From the NCBI RefSeq assembly GCF_002234675.1, contig NC_019880.2:18399521-18463520 (forward strand): a stretch of 64,000 nt of DNA, read 5' to 3'. The translations under genes were made by a program, and so were the position numbers. The notes under the pieces were generated by a model. It was not told the origin of the DNA and did no database searches. It saw only the letters and a list, made by a program, of their open reading frames with translations. Every line of letters starts with the position of its first letter. Position 1 is the stretch's first letter. Below are positions 1 to 12,238 of this stretch, one piece after another. Source of the stretch: Oryzias latipes (taxonomy: Eukaryota; Chordata; Actinopteri; Beloniformes; Adrianichthyidae).

Positions 1-826
1 CACAAATCCCATCATTCATACAAGCAAACAGTCTCCTGAGAAGTTAGCTAGCCACAAAGGTCATATTGTAAGAGAGGCACAAGCATTATGGGAATTCTTG
101 AAAAATGAAGCAACAAAGCAATTCTAAGTGTGGAAACACATTTTAAAATGAAAAGAGGTTTGGATTATTTTACTTCTGAAGAAAACTGATCGGGTACAAG
201 GAGCTGCTACTTATCTGGTCTGTACACAGCTGGACATAAATTCAATGCCTCAAGACTAAACTGGGCTCAAGTGTTTGTTGATCTACAATAGCAACAATTC
301 AGATATTTTAATACATTTAAAAGGACGGAGTTTCCATTTCATATGATCTTTCATAGCTGACTACACAAAGGTTTTCAGTTGCTTTTCTGTTCTTACCGTA
401 TTTGTGAGGGTTTTTTTATGGTTCTCAGACTTCCTCCAATAATGTGTTCTTTTGTGCCTATATATTGCCTTGATCAGTGTGTGCAGCAGCTGCAAAAAAT
501 GTGCTTACAGGCTCAAGAATCACAACAGGAATTAAGATTATCACCTTTATTTTGCAGACACACATGAGGCACACTCTCCCCCAGCCCTTCCAGCTCAAAA
601 GCTGCTGTTGGCTGGAACACTGAAGTACGGCACAAAGCACAAAGCCCTCACTGCTGAATCAAAATCAAAATATTAACACGAGAAATTGTTGTTTTGGAAA
701 TTATAGTCAAAGCATTTAGAAATATTGTTGGAATGTTTACTTGAATCAGCTAAATGTGCAGTTTTTATTTTCCTTTTTTTCTGTTGGTTCCTGACAAGTT
801 GAATCACGAATATAAAAAATAAAAAA

Positions 827-828
<2 letters not shown>

Positions 829-900
<72 letters not shown>

Positions 901-905
901 CATCT
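829..905. repeat. (ATCT)n microsatellite
   Basis: About 18 uninterrupted ATCT units with one CATC change at the right end. Bases 1-828 show no gene or recognisable element. Confidence 0.95.
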
Positions 906-1038
906 AGTTAAAAAATAACTATATTTCAGTCCTGTAGAAAGAGCAGAGGGGAGCACAATGACAAGAATGTACTGTTTTTTGTTGTTGTTGTATTACCATC
1001 AATGAAACAACAGTGAGAAATTTGGCGAGACTTTTGTT

Positions 1039-1844
1039 ACATCTGGGTTGCACAGCGGCTTAGATGTCAGCGCTTTCGCCTCAAAGTGAGAAGGCCCTGG
1101 TTCAAATCCCGTCAATAGTTCCTCTGTGTGTGGAGTTTGCATGTTCTCCTTGTGTATGTTTGGGTTTTTTCTCTGGGCACTCCAGTTCTCTCCCACATTC
1201 CAAAATCCTGCTTCATAGGTTACAGTAATTGATGACTCTTAATGGTAGGGGTGTGTATTGGCAGGGGTCTGGCGACACGATATGTATCGCTTTACATCTC
1301 AAGTGTCACTTGTTTTCATCTGGAGCCCAATACAAAGCTCCACAATCCACATTTTTATATTGGCAGCAACGAGTTTCGGTTCAGTACCCATCCCAAGCAA
1401 AAACTAAGCAGTACATTTCTCATAGCAATAAAAACTGACTGAACATTTAGCATTTACACAAGCTGATTATTGTCACGAGATCTTGTTGTTGTGGTGCGGT
1501 GTAGAGGTGCTCAAAGAAGCTCAGTGTGCTGGACTGCCAACTAGCGGTTGGGGGTTTAAGTGGAAAACAAGAGACAGACACTGAAGGAGGCTCATAAATA
1601 TTTAAATAAATATTGTCTTGACAGCGTTTTAAAATGATTCAAGTATTAGCAAATGAAATATTGTGTTATTTCAAAGTAATGTATTTGCTATGCCCCTACT
1701 AAATTGCCTGTAGGTGAGTGTGTGTTTGTGTGTGTGTGGCCCTGTGACAGACTGGTGACCTGTTCAGGGTGTACCCTGCCTTTACCTAACAGCATCTTGG
1801 TTGACTCCAGCAGCCTGTGACCCCAAAAGGAATTCCGCAGGTTT
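1039..1844 (+). repeat. dispersed teleost repeat with an internal insertion
   Basis: Bases 1039-1243 carry the familiar fish repeat core: a tRNA-like head with GGTTCAAATCCC, then TGGAGTTTGCATGTTCTCC. Its tail (AAATTGCCTGTAGGTGAGTG and GTGACAGACTGGTGACCTG) resumes at about 1700. The two halves are split by about 455 bp (1245-1699) that has GTAGGGG-type inverted ends and is probably a DNA element. The reverse-oriented copy at 33.6 kb supports the split. I do not assign a class. Confidence 0.65.
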
Positions 1845-4660
1845 TAAAGATGGCTTTTGTTACATCCACCAGTGGAAGTAAAAAAATAGAAAATAAAGAT
1901 GAACAAACCATGACAACATCTCTGCCTTTTTGACTTATGTGCTGTTGGTTCCGTGTTTCACTTTCAAATATTTCTTATTCACCTGTAAGTTCAACCAGGA
2001 TGAAGCTGTTATATATAATGATGAGCAAAAAGAGACAGCAACAGTCACCGGTCTTTTTTAAGATGTCACTTTATGGAGCAAAGTCTCACTGTGACCTGCA
2101 CAGAGGCTTCTGTTTGGTCTAATTTAGTAAAAAAGGCCTCTGGTAAAATCACATCCAGTTAAAACTGTTTCTGAAGCAAGTCGGTGCTAAAACATGGTGC
2201 TAATTGTTCATTGGCAGCTTAAAATAACACAGCAATTAAAAAGAGCTGAATACAAAACAAAGAAAATGTTACACAGCCAGGATGATGAAAATGATGTGAA
2301 CTGCAAAGCAAAATAAAAGTGCGATGCGCCACCTAGGAGCAAAAATAATGTTTATAAATACCAAATTACCAAAATTACCAGATTGACTCTTATCTTTACT
2401 GGTTCATCTTCATGCCCTGAGTGAGGAAGTTCTCCCTTCTGAATCTATGAAGGCAGGTCTGTCACTGCAGCTCACTGCTGTGAGAGAATTCTAAAATGAG
2501 CTGTAAGCCCGTTTACCATAACAAATTTACCATAATTGACCAGTTTAAATGTGACAAGCATGGAGGAAAAAACTGGAGCCGCAGTATGTTGGACAGGAGA
2601 ATGAAGGGTTATCTGATAAGGCAAGTGATTTTTTCTCGACATAACCTGATCTCATGGTACAAACATTTGTATAGCTCTATTGAAACTATTTCTGTGAAGT
2701 TTGTTAAGCCATTCGCTGCTGCTAACCATTGTTTCTGTCAGTTCTTAATCTTTTCTTTCTAAGTAAAACCAAAAGGTTGTTGGACAGTGGTCCCAATCTC
2801 CAAAGAATTGTGATATCTTCTAGGACGTAGTTTCATAGTTTTTTTTTAGTCTCCTACTGGTTCATTACAATTTAAATAAAGAAATACTCAAAAATGCTAT
2901 TTTAGACCTAATTTGCTTAAAACGTCATCCGTCGTGAGAAAAATGCTATTAGAACATGTAAAAAGCTTCTTCTTTTTTTTTTCATCTGAGATGGAATTTT
3001 CTAAAAGAAAAGCTATTCAAAAAGAAAATGGATAACAGCAGTGAAGCAGTTTAAACTGAAAATCAAAGCCTTTAAAGAACCGAAAAACTCAGTGAAGGGA
3101 GGTGTGACAAGGTTGAAAAGGTCACAAACATCTGGCTTTACTCCATAAATGTTTCCACCACTCACCCTGATTGTGCAAAAAGGTTGTAACAGTGGTGACA
3201 AAAGGTTTCTGTCTTCCGTCACTAACTCCATCAGGCCTAAATGTGGTGAATTACAGAGGCAGCCCTCTCCAGGCCAAAGCAAGTTGGTGTCATGGCAGAG
3301 CATTCAGAACATGGGTGTCCTCTGGTATTAACAGTTTGAGAATACCAACTCTCTCAGGGCAAAATTCACACCAACTGCAGGAAATGGTTGAGAAATGAAT
3401 TCCCTGTGTAGTGGACTTGTTGAAGCTGTCTGCCCACATCACAAGCCTCATGCAGGAGTATCAAAGTGGGTCAGTTATGTAAACCTTCGTGTTTTTTTTT
3501 CGCGAATCCATTTGCCCTCCGCTGAGATCGCTGCCGCCCGCTCAGATTCCTACTGATCTCATGAAACACGGAGGGGTTGCATAAGGACTTGGATGTTAGC
3601 TGGAGTGACAGGTCCGATTTAGGAGAACAGCCTCTTCTCCAGCTGATGAGGTTTGTCACTGCTGCTTTCCAGGGGTTTAGTCAGCTTGTACCGCCACAGC
3701 TGAAAGGTCATGCTCCAAACTTAATACACAACACAAGAACACTTTGGGTCTTCATATGGCTTTGCTGGTTAAAAGCCAAATGTTATTGACATTTAGGTTG
3801 CAGCTCGCCATTGTGGGTGTTTGCATGAAAATCTTTTAATGGCCCAGGATATGACTTCATGCTTGTGGTCTTTCCGTTTGACATTTATTTCACCTCTCCA
3901 GTGAATTAGAAAGGTGAAGGCCTCTTTTATTTTTTTATTTTCCAGCACTGTGACCCAACTTCTATTGCGAAACTGCATCTCTTTTATAGTCGATGGATTT
4001 TAATTTTATTTTGGTTTTATTTAGATGGAAGAGCAGTGCATTAGGTGGGATTTTTGTCCTATCAAAGAAGAGTGTGGCGAGCAAACTTTCCTGCTCATGA
4101 GTACACTGTAGTTCTCCAAATTGTACTTTTACAGGATGAAACTTAAGCCTCTGCACTCGTACTGGGGTTGACCTGTAGGGGTTTTTGGGCTGTCCAGGTC
4201 CATGGAGGGTCACAGAGAGGAGTGGCTGCATCTTAAGGTGATCACAGGTATCTTGGAACATCCATACACATTTCTTGAGGCGCGTACTAAAAATGGAACA
4301 TAGCATTGCTGTTGGTGTTGTAAGTACAGTATGTTGTAAAGTATTCGTTGACATTATATGAGTACTGGACTGATCGTGTGTGACTTTACCCATTGAAAAT
4401 GAGTCGCTTCCTGCTCCAGCAAAATGAAGCCAATTTTTCAGCGATTAGGACGCTGCCTTTTGGAGCCAGACAAGGTCAGTAAGCCGTGATTAATCCCGAG
4501 CTGGTTTTAGTTTCTATGGCAACTACTGTCACCAATCAGTAAGTTTGTTCAAAGTTGACAACCCTTTCCACTGATTGGTCTGTTTATGACTTGAATAACT
4601 TGCGATACAGAAAAAAATATCGTTAAAAAAATAATTGCTGGACTTACCACAGTTTCCTTT
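1845..4660. other. no gene recognised
   Basis: Unique-looking AT-rich DNA with no exon I can support. Bases about 4425-4620 (GGAGCCAGACAAGGTCAGTA, then two ATTGG boxes) look like a dispersed repeat rather than host sequence, but no second copy is in the window. Confidence 0.5.
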
Positions 4661-4663
4661 CTT

Positions 4664-5085
4664 TTCAGTGGAGCTGAAACTCATCTATCACACATCAGAC
4701 CTGACACTTTTCTACACCCATTCCAACCTGCCTGCACTCACTTCTTCACTTCTTTTGCACGCTCTTTATTACTCTGGGCTGTTGACCCTATATACTTCAA
4801 GTCCTCCACCTCTTTTATCTCGTCTCCCCGTAACCTCGCTCTTCCACTTGGGTCCCTCTCATTCACACACATGTACTTCGTCTTGCTGCGACTAACCTTC
4901 ATTTCTTTCCTTTCCAGAGTAAACCTCCACTTCTTTAGCTTCTCCTCCACCTGTTCCCTGCTCTCACTACAAATCAGGATATCGCCTGCAAACATCATTG
5001 TCTACGGTGATGCTTGTCTAACCTCATCTGTCAGACTGTCCTTTTCCATAGCAAACAGGAAGGGGCTCAGACCAGATCCCTGATG
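4664..5085 (-). pseudogene. RTE-type LINE reverse transcriptase relic
   Basis: Read on the minus strand, this gives LSPFLFAMEKDSLTDEVRQ, then FAGDILICSESREQVEEKL, SRSKTKYMCVNERDPSG, an EDLKYIGST block and KEVKK*VQAGWNG. This is the palm and thumb of an RTE/BovB-like non-LTR reverse transcriptase. The catalytic F-A-D-D is changed to F-A-G-D and stop codons interrupt the frame, so it is dead. Both ends are truncated. Confidence 0.8.
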
Positions 5086-5695
5086 AGCAACAATGGTCAT
5101 TCTGACAAATATCTTCTTAACATGAACATATATAAACCTGAAAAGCAACTGAACTGCTTTGTAGGATCAAAAACAGCCCAAAAATAACAAAAAAAATGGA
5201 ATACAAAATTAGGGGGTGTCAAATTATCTCAATGATCGCGATTAATTAATTACAGACCTTCTAGCTTGTTTTTTTATTGCGTTAATCTCATTTTCGTGTC
5301 AAATGGTTGTGTCTGTGTAAGTCTGTTGTTGTCTGATAATGCACACCTGTAGTTATTATTGTGTTTGCAGCATGAAAAGCTTTTGCAATACAATCAGCCT
5401 GTGCTCTTTACTTTTCTTCTTTACATGTGAAAAACCAAGTATTTTGTTTTACCATGCAAAAGGATCCAGATACTAAGAAATGCATATTTTTTTAGAAGTA
5501 AAATACATGCCAGAGCCTTATGAGAGAAAATGTACTGCTAGTGTGACCAAATAATGCATGAAGTTGGCTATATATGCACTGACCAATTTATCTGATACAT
5601 ATTATTGATGAGTTGCATGTGTCTTTACAGATTGGTCAGCTTCACATCTATGATGGGAATATTTCATTAAAGCACTTGTCAGCGGTGCTCTAAGG
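5086..5695. other. no gene recognised
   Basis: AT-rich intergenic DNA. TAATTAATTA-type sequence occurs near 5243, but there is nothing I can assign. Confidence 0.4.
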
Positions 5696-5796
5696 CAGTG
5701 CTCCCCACCCCCCAGGCTGTGGACTGGTACGGGTCTGTCAGTACTGGGCCGCAGACAAAATAAACAAGAAATACAGTTTTTCTGTTTTATATTTAA

Positions 5797-5997
5797 CCCT
5801 TTTGCTATCCTAGGCACTATAACGTTGGGATTGGGTCATCTAGACCCACTAGACAGCGCGCTGAACCTTTTTTCTTCAATGATTTGTGATCTTCACTGGT
5901 GTCCATGGATTACATGAAATCTTTTCACCTTTGTCCACCTTTGTCATGGTAGGGAGAACACATCAATGGAAGGGGGGGTCATAGGATAGCACAAAGG
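5797..5997 (+). mobile_element. piggyBac-type MITE, copy 1
   Basis: A 201-bp unit with ends CCCTTTTGCTATCCTAGGC and (right) ATAGGATAGCACAAAGG, flanked by TTAA on both sides (5793-5796 and 5998-6001). CCC/GGG ends with a TTAA target are the piggyBac hallmark. It is inserted in the hAT element at 5696. Confidence 0.85.
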
Positions 5998-6270
5998 TTA
6001 ATCTGATTCTGAAGGAGTTTTAATTTGAAAAACTACTGGATTCTCTCAACCACATCTGACTCTTTCTTGAGGTATGTCAAGTTACTCAGTCACGTGTCAA
6101 AAATCCTCCTTCCTAAAGCGGCTGTGGGTATTTGGAAAGTTTCTTTTTGCAGAAAAGGAAACAGAAGAAGAGCTTCTGAATTCAAAATAAAAGAAAGCTA
6201 CATTAAACAGACAAAAACCAGGATATGAATTTAGTTTTGATGCAACAGTTTTTCCCACTCACCATAATAA

Positions 6271-6473
6271 CCCTTGTGCTATCCTATGACCCCACCCTTC
6301 CATTGATGTGTTCTCCCTACCATGACAAAGGTGGATAAAGGTGGAAAGATTTCATGTAATCCATGGACACCAGTGAAGATCACAAATCATTGAAGAAAAA
6401 AGGTTCAGAGTACTGTCTAGTGGGTCTAGATGACCCAACTCCCAACATTAAAGTGCCTAGGATAGCACAAGGG
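6271..6473 (-). mobile_element. piggyBac-type MITE, copy 2 (inverted)
   Basis: A 203-bp copy in opposite orientation to the one at 5797, flanked by ATAA (degenerate) and TTAA. It is also inside the hAT element, so the two copies form an inverted pair with a spacer of about 270 bp. Confidence 0.85.
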
Positions 6474-6804
6474 TTAATACTGCATAATATTCAGCAACCA
6501 ATTGTCAAATGTTACAAGGAGGCTACTAATAAAGTTGCTCAAACAGTGGTATTTAAAAAAAAACAGTTTTAGTGACAGTTTCTTGTTTTCTTGTATTTAT
6601 TTGTCACATCTTACAGTTGGAGTGCTGCAGATATTTATAGGGGATGAAGATAAACGTTACCCTCAAAAGTTAAGTTAAGTTAAGGAAAAGTAGAAGCCAA
6701 AATGAAATTTAAAAAAAAAATCACCCACTTTAACCAGGCTGGTCCGTGAAAATATTGTCCGACATTGAACCGATCCGTGGCCTGAAAAAGGTTGTGGAGC
6801 ACTG

Positions 6805-8395
6805 CTCTAATGAACCGAAGTCTGTTAATTCTGCTTTGTGACATGGTGCATTAGGGATCCATGCTTTTATTTTCATTATAGTCTGATTTGAACAACTAAA
6901 TTCCCAAGTTGTTTTAATTGAGGCTCTTTAGACTAGGAAACGGTTGTGTTTTTTGATTTTCTGTTGTGCAATGTTGATGCTGGAGCAGCCTCCAGGCATG
7001 GCAGCTGCTGTGCTTTTACTGCTGAAGCCCATTTGTTTCATGCTGTCCATGTAGAGATTGTTTTTTCCTGCTCTGCAGATGCACCTAAAGAACCGGCCAA
7101 CATTTGGGTTTTTAAAGAGCGACTTATTAGGAAAAACCATCTGGAAGATTTCCTAGGCTTTATGAAGATAACTTTGTTTAAAGTGGAATGAAACATACGA
7201 GTACACAAAGCTTTGAGATAACATTTCTTCCCCTTGTTTGTCTGCGAGGAACTGAGGCCATCTCTGCGTAATTCAAATCAAAACTTGGGCTGCAGTTGGG
7301 AAACTAATAAATCAAAGTTCCTAAACCAACAGTTGTTTGCATACATGTATGTTTACAGGACCTCAGCAGGTGTTAAAGACAGACTGAGACCGTTAAATTG
7401 ACCTGCTGTTTCATGCCTGAGCCACCAAAGTGTTACTTTCCCCTCTGTCAGCTTCAGTAAGTCGACACTTCCATTTGGCGGAAAACTAACTGGATTAGTG
7501 GCTCCCTCTGTGAACAGTTTCCGTCTTTTCACTTTTTTTGTCTTGTTTTGTAGCTAAAACTGGAAACAGTAGTTGGAAAAAATTACATTTTCTTTTTAAC
7601 CTCTTCATGGGAGTTTTTAATCTAGATAACCAAACATTAGTCACATTTGGCAGAAAGATATGTGTGATAAACCAGCAATATAATAAAAGAGCAGCATTCC
7701 TCCCTTTTTTCAGGTTAAAATAAGAGTAAAAGACATAAGGGGGATAACAGAAACTGTCAACTTCAACGAAAACACTTTGGATACAACAGAAGGATTTCCC
7801 CTTAAAAACGTCTCCCAGCTACTTAATGATACTGAAACAATGAACTACTTTGAGAATAAAATAAAGTGTAAAACAGTGATTGGTATAAGAAAAAAAATTA
7901 ATTTAAGCTATAACATGAAGAAATTATTTGAAATAAGAACAAACAATTCCATGAGGCTGAAACAGGTGTTTTTTCTAAAAAAAACCCAAATTGGTCAGCT
8001 TCTCAACACAAATATGGAAAGATAAAAAGATTCTTCTTAACATCTAAGATTCCTAACCTCCAGATTGAGTTTTCTTTGATTTCTCAGAACTCTTATACGC
8101 AAATTCTTTTACGTTCATAACTGTTATCATTGATCCTTTCAAAACTCATACTGATACGTCTGCTGAAGATCTTTTGACTACTTTTATACAAGAACTTCCC
8201 CAGCATTTGCTCTAATTACAAAAATGTAAAATGCACCGATGGCCACCCAGTTAAGTGTTTTATTCATTTTTACAAAGGTCTGTTTGATACACATCCACTG
8301 TCTTTAAGTTATTGGGAGAGGGTCAAAATGCAGACAACTTCATACGTCCATTGATCTATGTACTACACTACTGCACTCCACTACGATGACAATTG
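6805..8395. other. no gene recognised
   Basis: Mostly unique DNA. The stretch 6930-7170 is less AT-rich and has opposed open frames (70 and 81 codons), but no splice-flanked conserved motif that I recognise. Confidence 0.4.
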
Positions 8396-8399
8396 TGTT

Positions 8400-8910
8400 T
8401 AAAACATGTTTTCGTGGCATTTTTCTAGTGAAGAAAATAGCATTTTTGAGTATTTCTGTTTTTAAATTGTTGTGACTCAGCAGCAGATGAAAAAACTCCC
8501 ACCTAAAAAAAACAATTTGTGACGTAGGAAAAAGAAGCGTCATTCTACTCCATCCACTTTCAGATAAATAGATCCGTGTTAGTTTTGGATCAAAACTGTA
8601 CAGCTGGATAGCTTCAATACTGCTCGCCTTTTTTGTTGCACCGCTAATCTTAGGTTGGAAGTATGAGGGGCTGTAAGATAGCGGGAGGCCACGTAAACAG
8701 CAACGGGGAAGAGAACAGGGAATGGTCCCTGCCAATGGTCTTGTCCACAACTCATAGGTCAAATTCTAATGAACTCCTGCCACTTGGCAAAAACTATGTC
8801 CTAGAAAATGACACAGGTTTTTTGATTTTGGTTAAAACGACATAATAATAAAAGACCAGTGGAAACGCTTTACAATAGCTCAAAAGGTGATCGGTGTGGG
8901 CCTTTAGGTC
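8400..8910. repeat. dispersed element family 'GAGGGGCTGTAAG', copy 1
   Basis: Shares a layout with copies near 19.15, 29.6-30.07, 45.1-45.33 and 62.13-62.69 kb: a CATTCTACTCCATCCACTT block, GAGGGGCTGTAAG, AATGAACTCCTGCC..AACTATGTCCTAGA, then TAAAAGACCAGTGG and a GATGATCAG-like end. It is non-coding and probably a non-autonomous transposon. Ends are approximate. Confidence 0.7.
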
Positions 8911-9689
8911 TTTCCATGCTGCTGAAATGATCAGTCATTTCATACTATTTGAATTATCTGATCCCTCACAGATCAGTGTAAATGTATTACAACAGCACAA
9001 AAGTAATCAAGCATTTTCCTTCAAGAAGACAAAAGAAAACATTTGAAGTAGTGACTTGGTAAAAAGATTGTGTTCACTTTTAAACCTCATTATATTAATT
9101 TGAATAAAGTTCAATGATAGAAAAAAAAGATTTTGTAGTGGAAGCAATTCTACCTCTGCCTAAAAGTGATAATTATAATGATAATTATAAAAATACAAAG
9201 TGCTTTAGGAGCCTCTCAATATAAATTTGCAAATTTAATTGTTGCCATGGCATCATCTTCAGGCATCTTTTTATTAAGAAATGTCAAAGTTTAAAGCTCT
9301 AAACAATCAAAAAAAAGTATGCAGAAAATAAAAACTAATCAACATGGGTAGGTTGGCCAATTGATAGGTAGGGAGAAACCACTATACCCTACAGACGACA
9401 AACATGATAAAACAATGCACAAAACAGAAGATACTGATGCTGACCTCCATAACATCGTTTGTATTAAATAATCAACATCATTATAGAAAGAAAGAATTGT
9501 AGAAAGAGCTCCTAAAATGATAAGTGGAACATAACCATTTTCTGAATAAAGAGGCTTTCTAGTTTACTCCAGAACTATACAGACAGATAAAAGATGGTCC
9601 CTCAAGGAAAAATATTGGTATTTCTTCTTTTGTACATAATGGCAGACAAATAATCAAGGTTCAGGTTGAGCTTTTAGCCAGACGTTTTA

Positions 9690-10075
9690 ACCCCATAAAC
9701 AACAGGGCTTTAGGTTCAGTGTTTACATTCTGTCAACTCTTCAGCCATGTAGGCAATTCGTGTAATTCTAGCCTATTCTGATTTGGAGAAAAGCAGTCTT
9801 GCGCTGATATGCAATATTTTACAGTAATGAAGTATTTACACAGTCAACGTAATTCCGCTGATTCTGCTTTAAGGAAATGCGGCTTTGCGTTGTTGTGCAA
9901 CACTTTACGTTAGTTGTGTTTTGCATGTCCTAGCAAAGCCAAAATGAAAAGCCGCTTTTTTTTCTCCGAGTCAGAATCAGCTGATTCATGATGATCGTGT
10001 GAACAGTCAAGGAGTTACAGTACGTCAAAGAGCGGGTGTTATTTAGGGGTCACCAATGGCATCTTTGGTTTTAAA
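9690..10075. repeat. dispersed repeat family with CGCTGATATGCAA motif, copy 1
   Basis: Has paired GCTGATTCTGC and CAGAATCAGCTGATTC stretches, a TGTGCAACACTTTACGTTAG block and GTCAAAGAGCGGGTGTTATTT. Related copies are at 15286-15620 and split around 59690-60245. It is non-coding. The interval 8911-9690 shows nothing assignable. Confidence 0.5.
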
Positions 10076-11440
10076 GGGTTAATAAGTATGTTTATGCTGT
10101 TGAATAAAATGGGACAACCACATTGACCAGGGTTTGCTGCCCCTCAACTACACACGATTCCACATTTGGAACTAACAAAGTAAAAGTTTGAAGTGCTGCT
10201 GGGTTCTCCAATTGTTCCACCCACCAGCCATTTAAAAAAAAAGTCTTAAGCATGCATAGGTGTGAGTGCTTAGTAAAGAATCTTAACCAAAAAAAACAAA
10301 ACAAAACAAAAAGTCCCCTTCTGCCACAGCTGTCATGAAAAGGAGACATTGGAAGGATGCTTAAAAATAGACTTTATACACCTTTTTTGCTGTAAAATCA
10401 GGCTAATACATGTGTTCTTATGTTGAAACACAATGTTCGGTTTTTCTAGGTTAGTGTCAAATTCAGAAGCAGAAGATAGTGGCTCAGTCCTGTAATGTTT
10501 TAGAACTCAACACAAAACCGTACTAGACATTATGATCATGATTAGAGATTTGTAGTGGACTCAAGTGCAGGAGATGTAAGGTGAGATGGGAAAAACATAT
10601 TCAATTATTACACAAACTGGAAATCATGACAAAGAATGGGACTAACGCATGGGAAACTTAGCATGAAAAACCTTAAACATACCAGAAACAAAATATGCAG
10701 GAGAGCTGATGTGACTGCAAAAAGTATGAGCTTCTAACTGAGTCAACTGTCCCAAAATTCTGTCTCTTTTGTAAAGGACGTTCAAATTCTACTATTTTAA
10801 AATGGAAGAAGCTTTGGTGCGTCCTAACTTTTTTCCTTTAGCAAAAAGATCCACCAAACCATTCCGTTGTGAAAGGACAGAGGATGATCCAATCCCACAA
10901 TTCATTGCTGTCACAACACTGAAAACAAAGCAACGAATGTTTTCTACGATTAAAGTCGAGAAGCAAAGAAGCATCAAAGCTTGTATGTTGCTTTCATGCA
11001 ATAAAATCTCTCAGCAGATCTAAACTCACTGATCTGCCTGAAGAACTCCTATTTTGAGCCTTTTTTTGAAACAAGATGAGAGTTTCTTGTTGTTTTCACG
11101 TTTTGCATGACAATGATGCACGTTCACTATTTGTTGTCTAGCTTCACTCATTTGTCATCCACTTGGATTGACAATGTATCTAATGTGTGGGTAACCTTCT
11201 GCAGCTGAGAAGGTTGTATTTAAAAATGCACAAATTTATTTTTTCTGTTCTCTTTTGAATCTGTCATAGATCATCTGCTGTGATCACTGATGTTTAGTTG
11301 CAACCAAAAGATAAATTAAAGCCGCAAACAGTATTGTATGGGCCGCAGTCTATACCGTCCCCGGTTGCCCCCTTTTTACCTCCTCCCACTAGCTAAGGGG
11401 CTGCTAAATACCCCCTTACTATAATAACAAAAAGTTTGCC
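10076..11440. other. no gene recognised; possible repeat fragment at 10540-10710
   Basis: Bases 10540-10710 (GTGGACTCAAGTGCAGGAG and following) resemble one end of a common fish repeat whose other-end style appears at 11440-11730. The 73- and 69-codon frames at 10.8-11.0 kb overlap on opposite strands and match no family I know. Confidence 0.35.
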
Positions 11441-11735
11441 AAGCAGGGTAACAAAACCAAAACTAACTGGGGGCTTACTGTGGGAAGACGGACATTGAAA
11501 AGACATTAATGGACCAGCACAAGAGAAAGGCAAAGACAAGACTTAAATACAAAAAGCACTGACAAGACACAGGTGAACATTATCAGGAGAGATTGGGACT
11601 AGGGAAGTAAAACTCAAAACCATGACATAACATAAACCTTTCAAAATAAAACAGGAAACATAACTCAAACATGACAGAAACAAGATGGAAAGCAAAAACC
11701 AATAAAAAGAAACCCAAACCATGACAATTTATTTT
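11440..11735. repeat. dispersed repeat fragment ending in CTCAAAACCATGACA-type sequence
   Basis: Contains ACACAGGTGAACATTATCAG, AAGTAAAACTCAAAACCATG and a second CCATGACAA end, the style of a widespread teleost repeat. Fragments of similar style are at 36.8-37.02 and 39.03-39.31 kb. Class not determined. Confidence 0.45.
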
Positions 11736-11800
11736 TTTTGAGTCATGTCCAGCTATGATGACATCATTTTTGGGGGGAGTTGTACAAACCTCCAAAAATT

Positions 11801-11807
<7 letters not shown>

Positions 11808-11833
<26 letters not shown>

Positions 11834-12222
11834 TTGTCCTGTCCAACAGCTAGGCAAACAGATGAGAGCTGAGGGCCTCTTGTGTTGGACATATATTTTA
11901 ACAAGAGGGGTTATTCATCTTCAGACAAACCAAAGGTATGTCTGAATAAACCCCTTTTGTAATTGAGGCCAAACTTTATTAATTTCAATCAGGTTTGAAA
12001 ATCTTTGGTGTTGGACCGGACGGAAAAGGAAAGAGGGGAAGAAGAGAGAGGGACGTTAGAGAGAGGGGGGGGTAGGAGGGTGATAATCGGAGGGGAAAGG
12101 GGGTAAGACCATGAAGCAGCATAGAGCAGACAGACTTACTGGTTGTTTATCGTTACGGTACGGTTCAACTGTAGTACAAAAAGGGCGGGGCCTGTTCAGG
12201 CCCCGCCCTTTTGGCCAGGCCC
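11808..12222 (-). mobile_element. 5'-truncated retroposon, copy 1, with poly(A) tail and TSD
   Basis: Element sense is the minus strand: a long T run (about 11803-11830) is the poly(A) tail, followed by ACTTGTCCTGTCCAACAGCT on the plus strand. A 16-bp direct repeat CCAAAAATTCCTTTTT flanks it (from 11792 and at 12223-12238), as in non-LTR retrotransposition. It matches the first ~370 bp of the element at 16603-18705. Its 5' end finishes in a fold-back palindrome at 12179-12212. Confidence 0.82.
12179..12212. repeat. perfect 16-bp hairpin at the truncated 5' end of the retroposon
   Basis: Arms AAAAGGGCGGGGCCTG (12179-12194) and its exact complement (12197-12212) with a 2-nt loop. The longer copy at 16.97 kb has the first arm but continues into different sequence, so the second arm was added at insertion. 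Confidence 0.85.
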
Positions 12223-12238
12223 CCAAAAATTCCTTTTT

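Larger units (their letters stand above)
5696..6804. mobile_element. hAT-type DNA transposon, non-autonomous, carrying two piggyBac-type MITEs
   Basis: The ends CAGTGCTCCCCA and (reverse complement) CAGTGCTCCACAACC form terminal inverted repeats. They are flanked by CTCTAAGG and CTCTAATG, an 8-bp duplication with one mismatch, as expected for hAT elements. The subterminal GCTGTGGACTGGTACGGGTC and GGCTGGTCCGTG stretches match the common fish 'ggaccggtac' hAT family. No transposase frame remains. Confidence 0.8.

Noticed and set aside
1060..1115. A possible tRNA gene in the tRNA-like head of the dispersed repeat
   Set aside because: It has a B-box-like GGTTCAAATCCC but no complete cloverleaf, and it is part of a known repeat layout.
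3962..4393. A 143-codon minus-strand frame
   Set aside because: No family resemblance, no splice-site context and no conserved block; it is likely chance.
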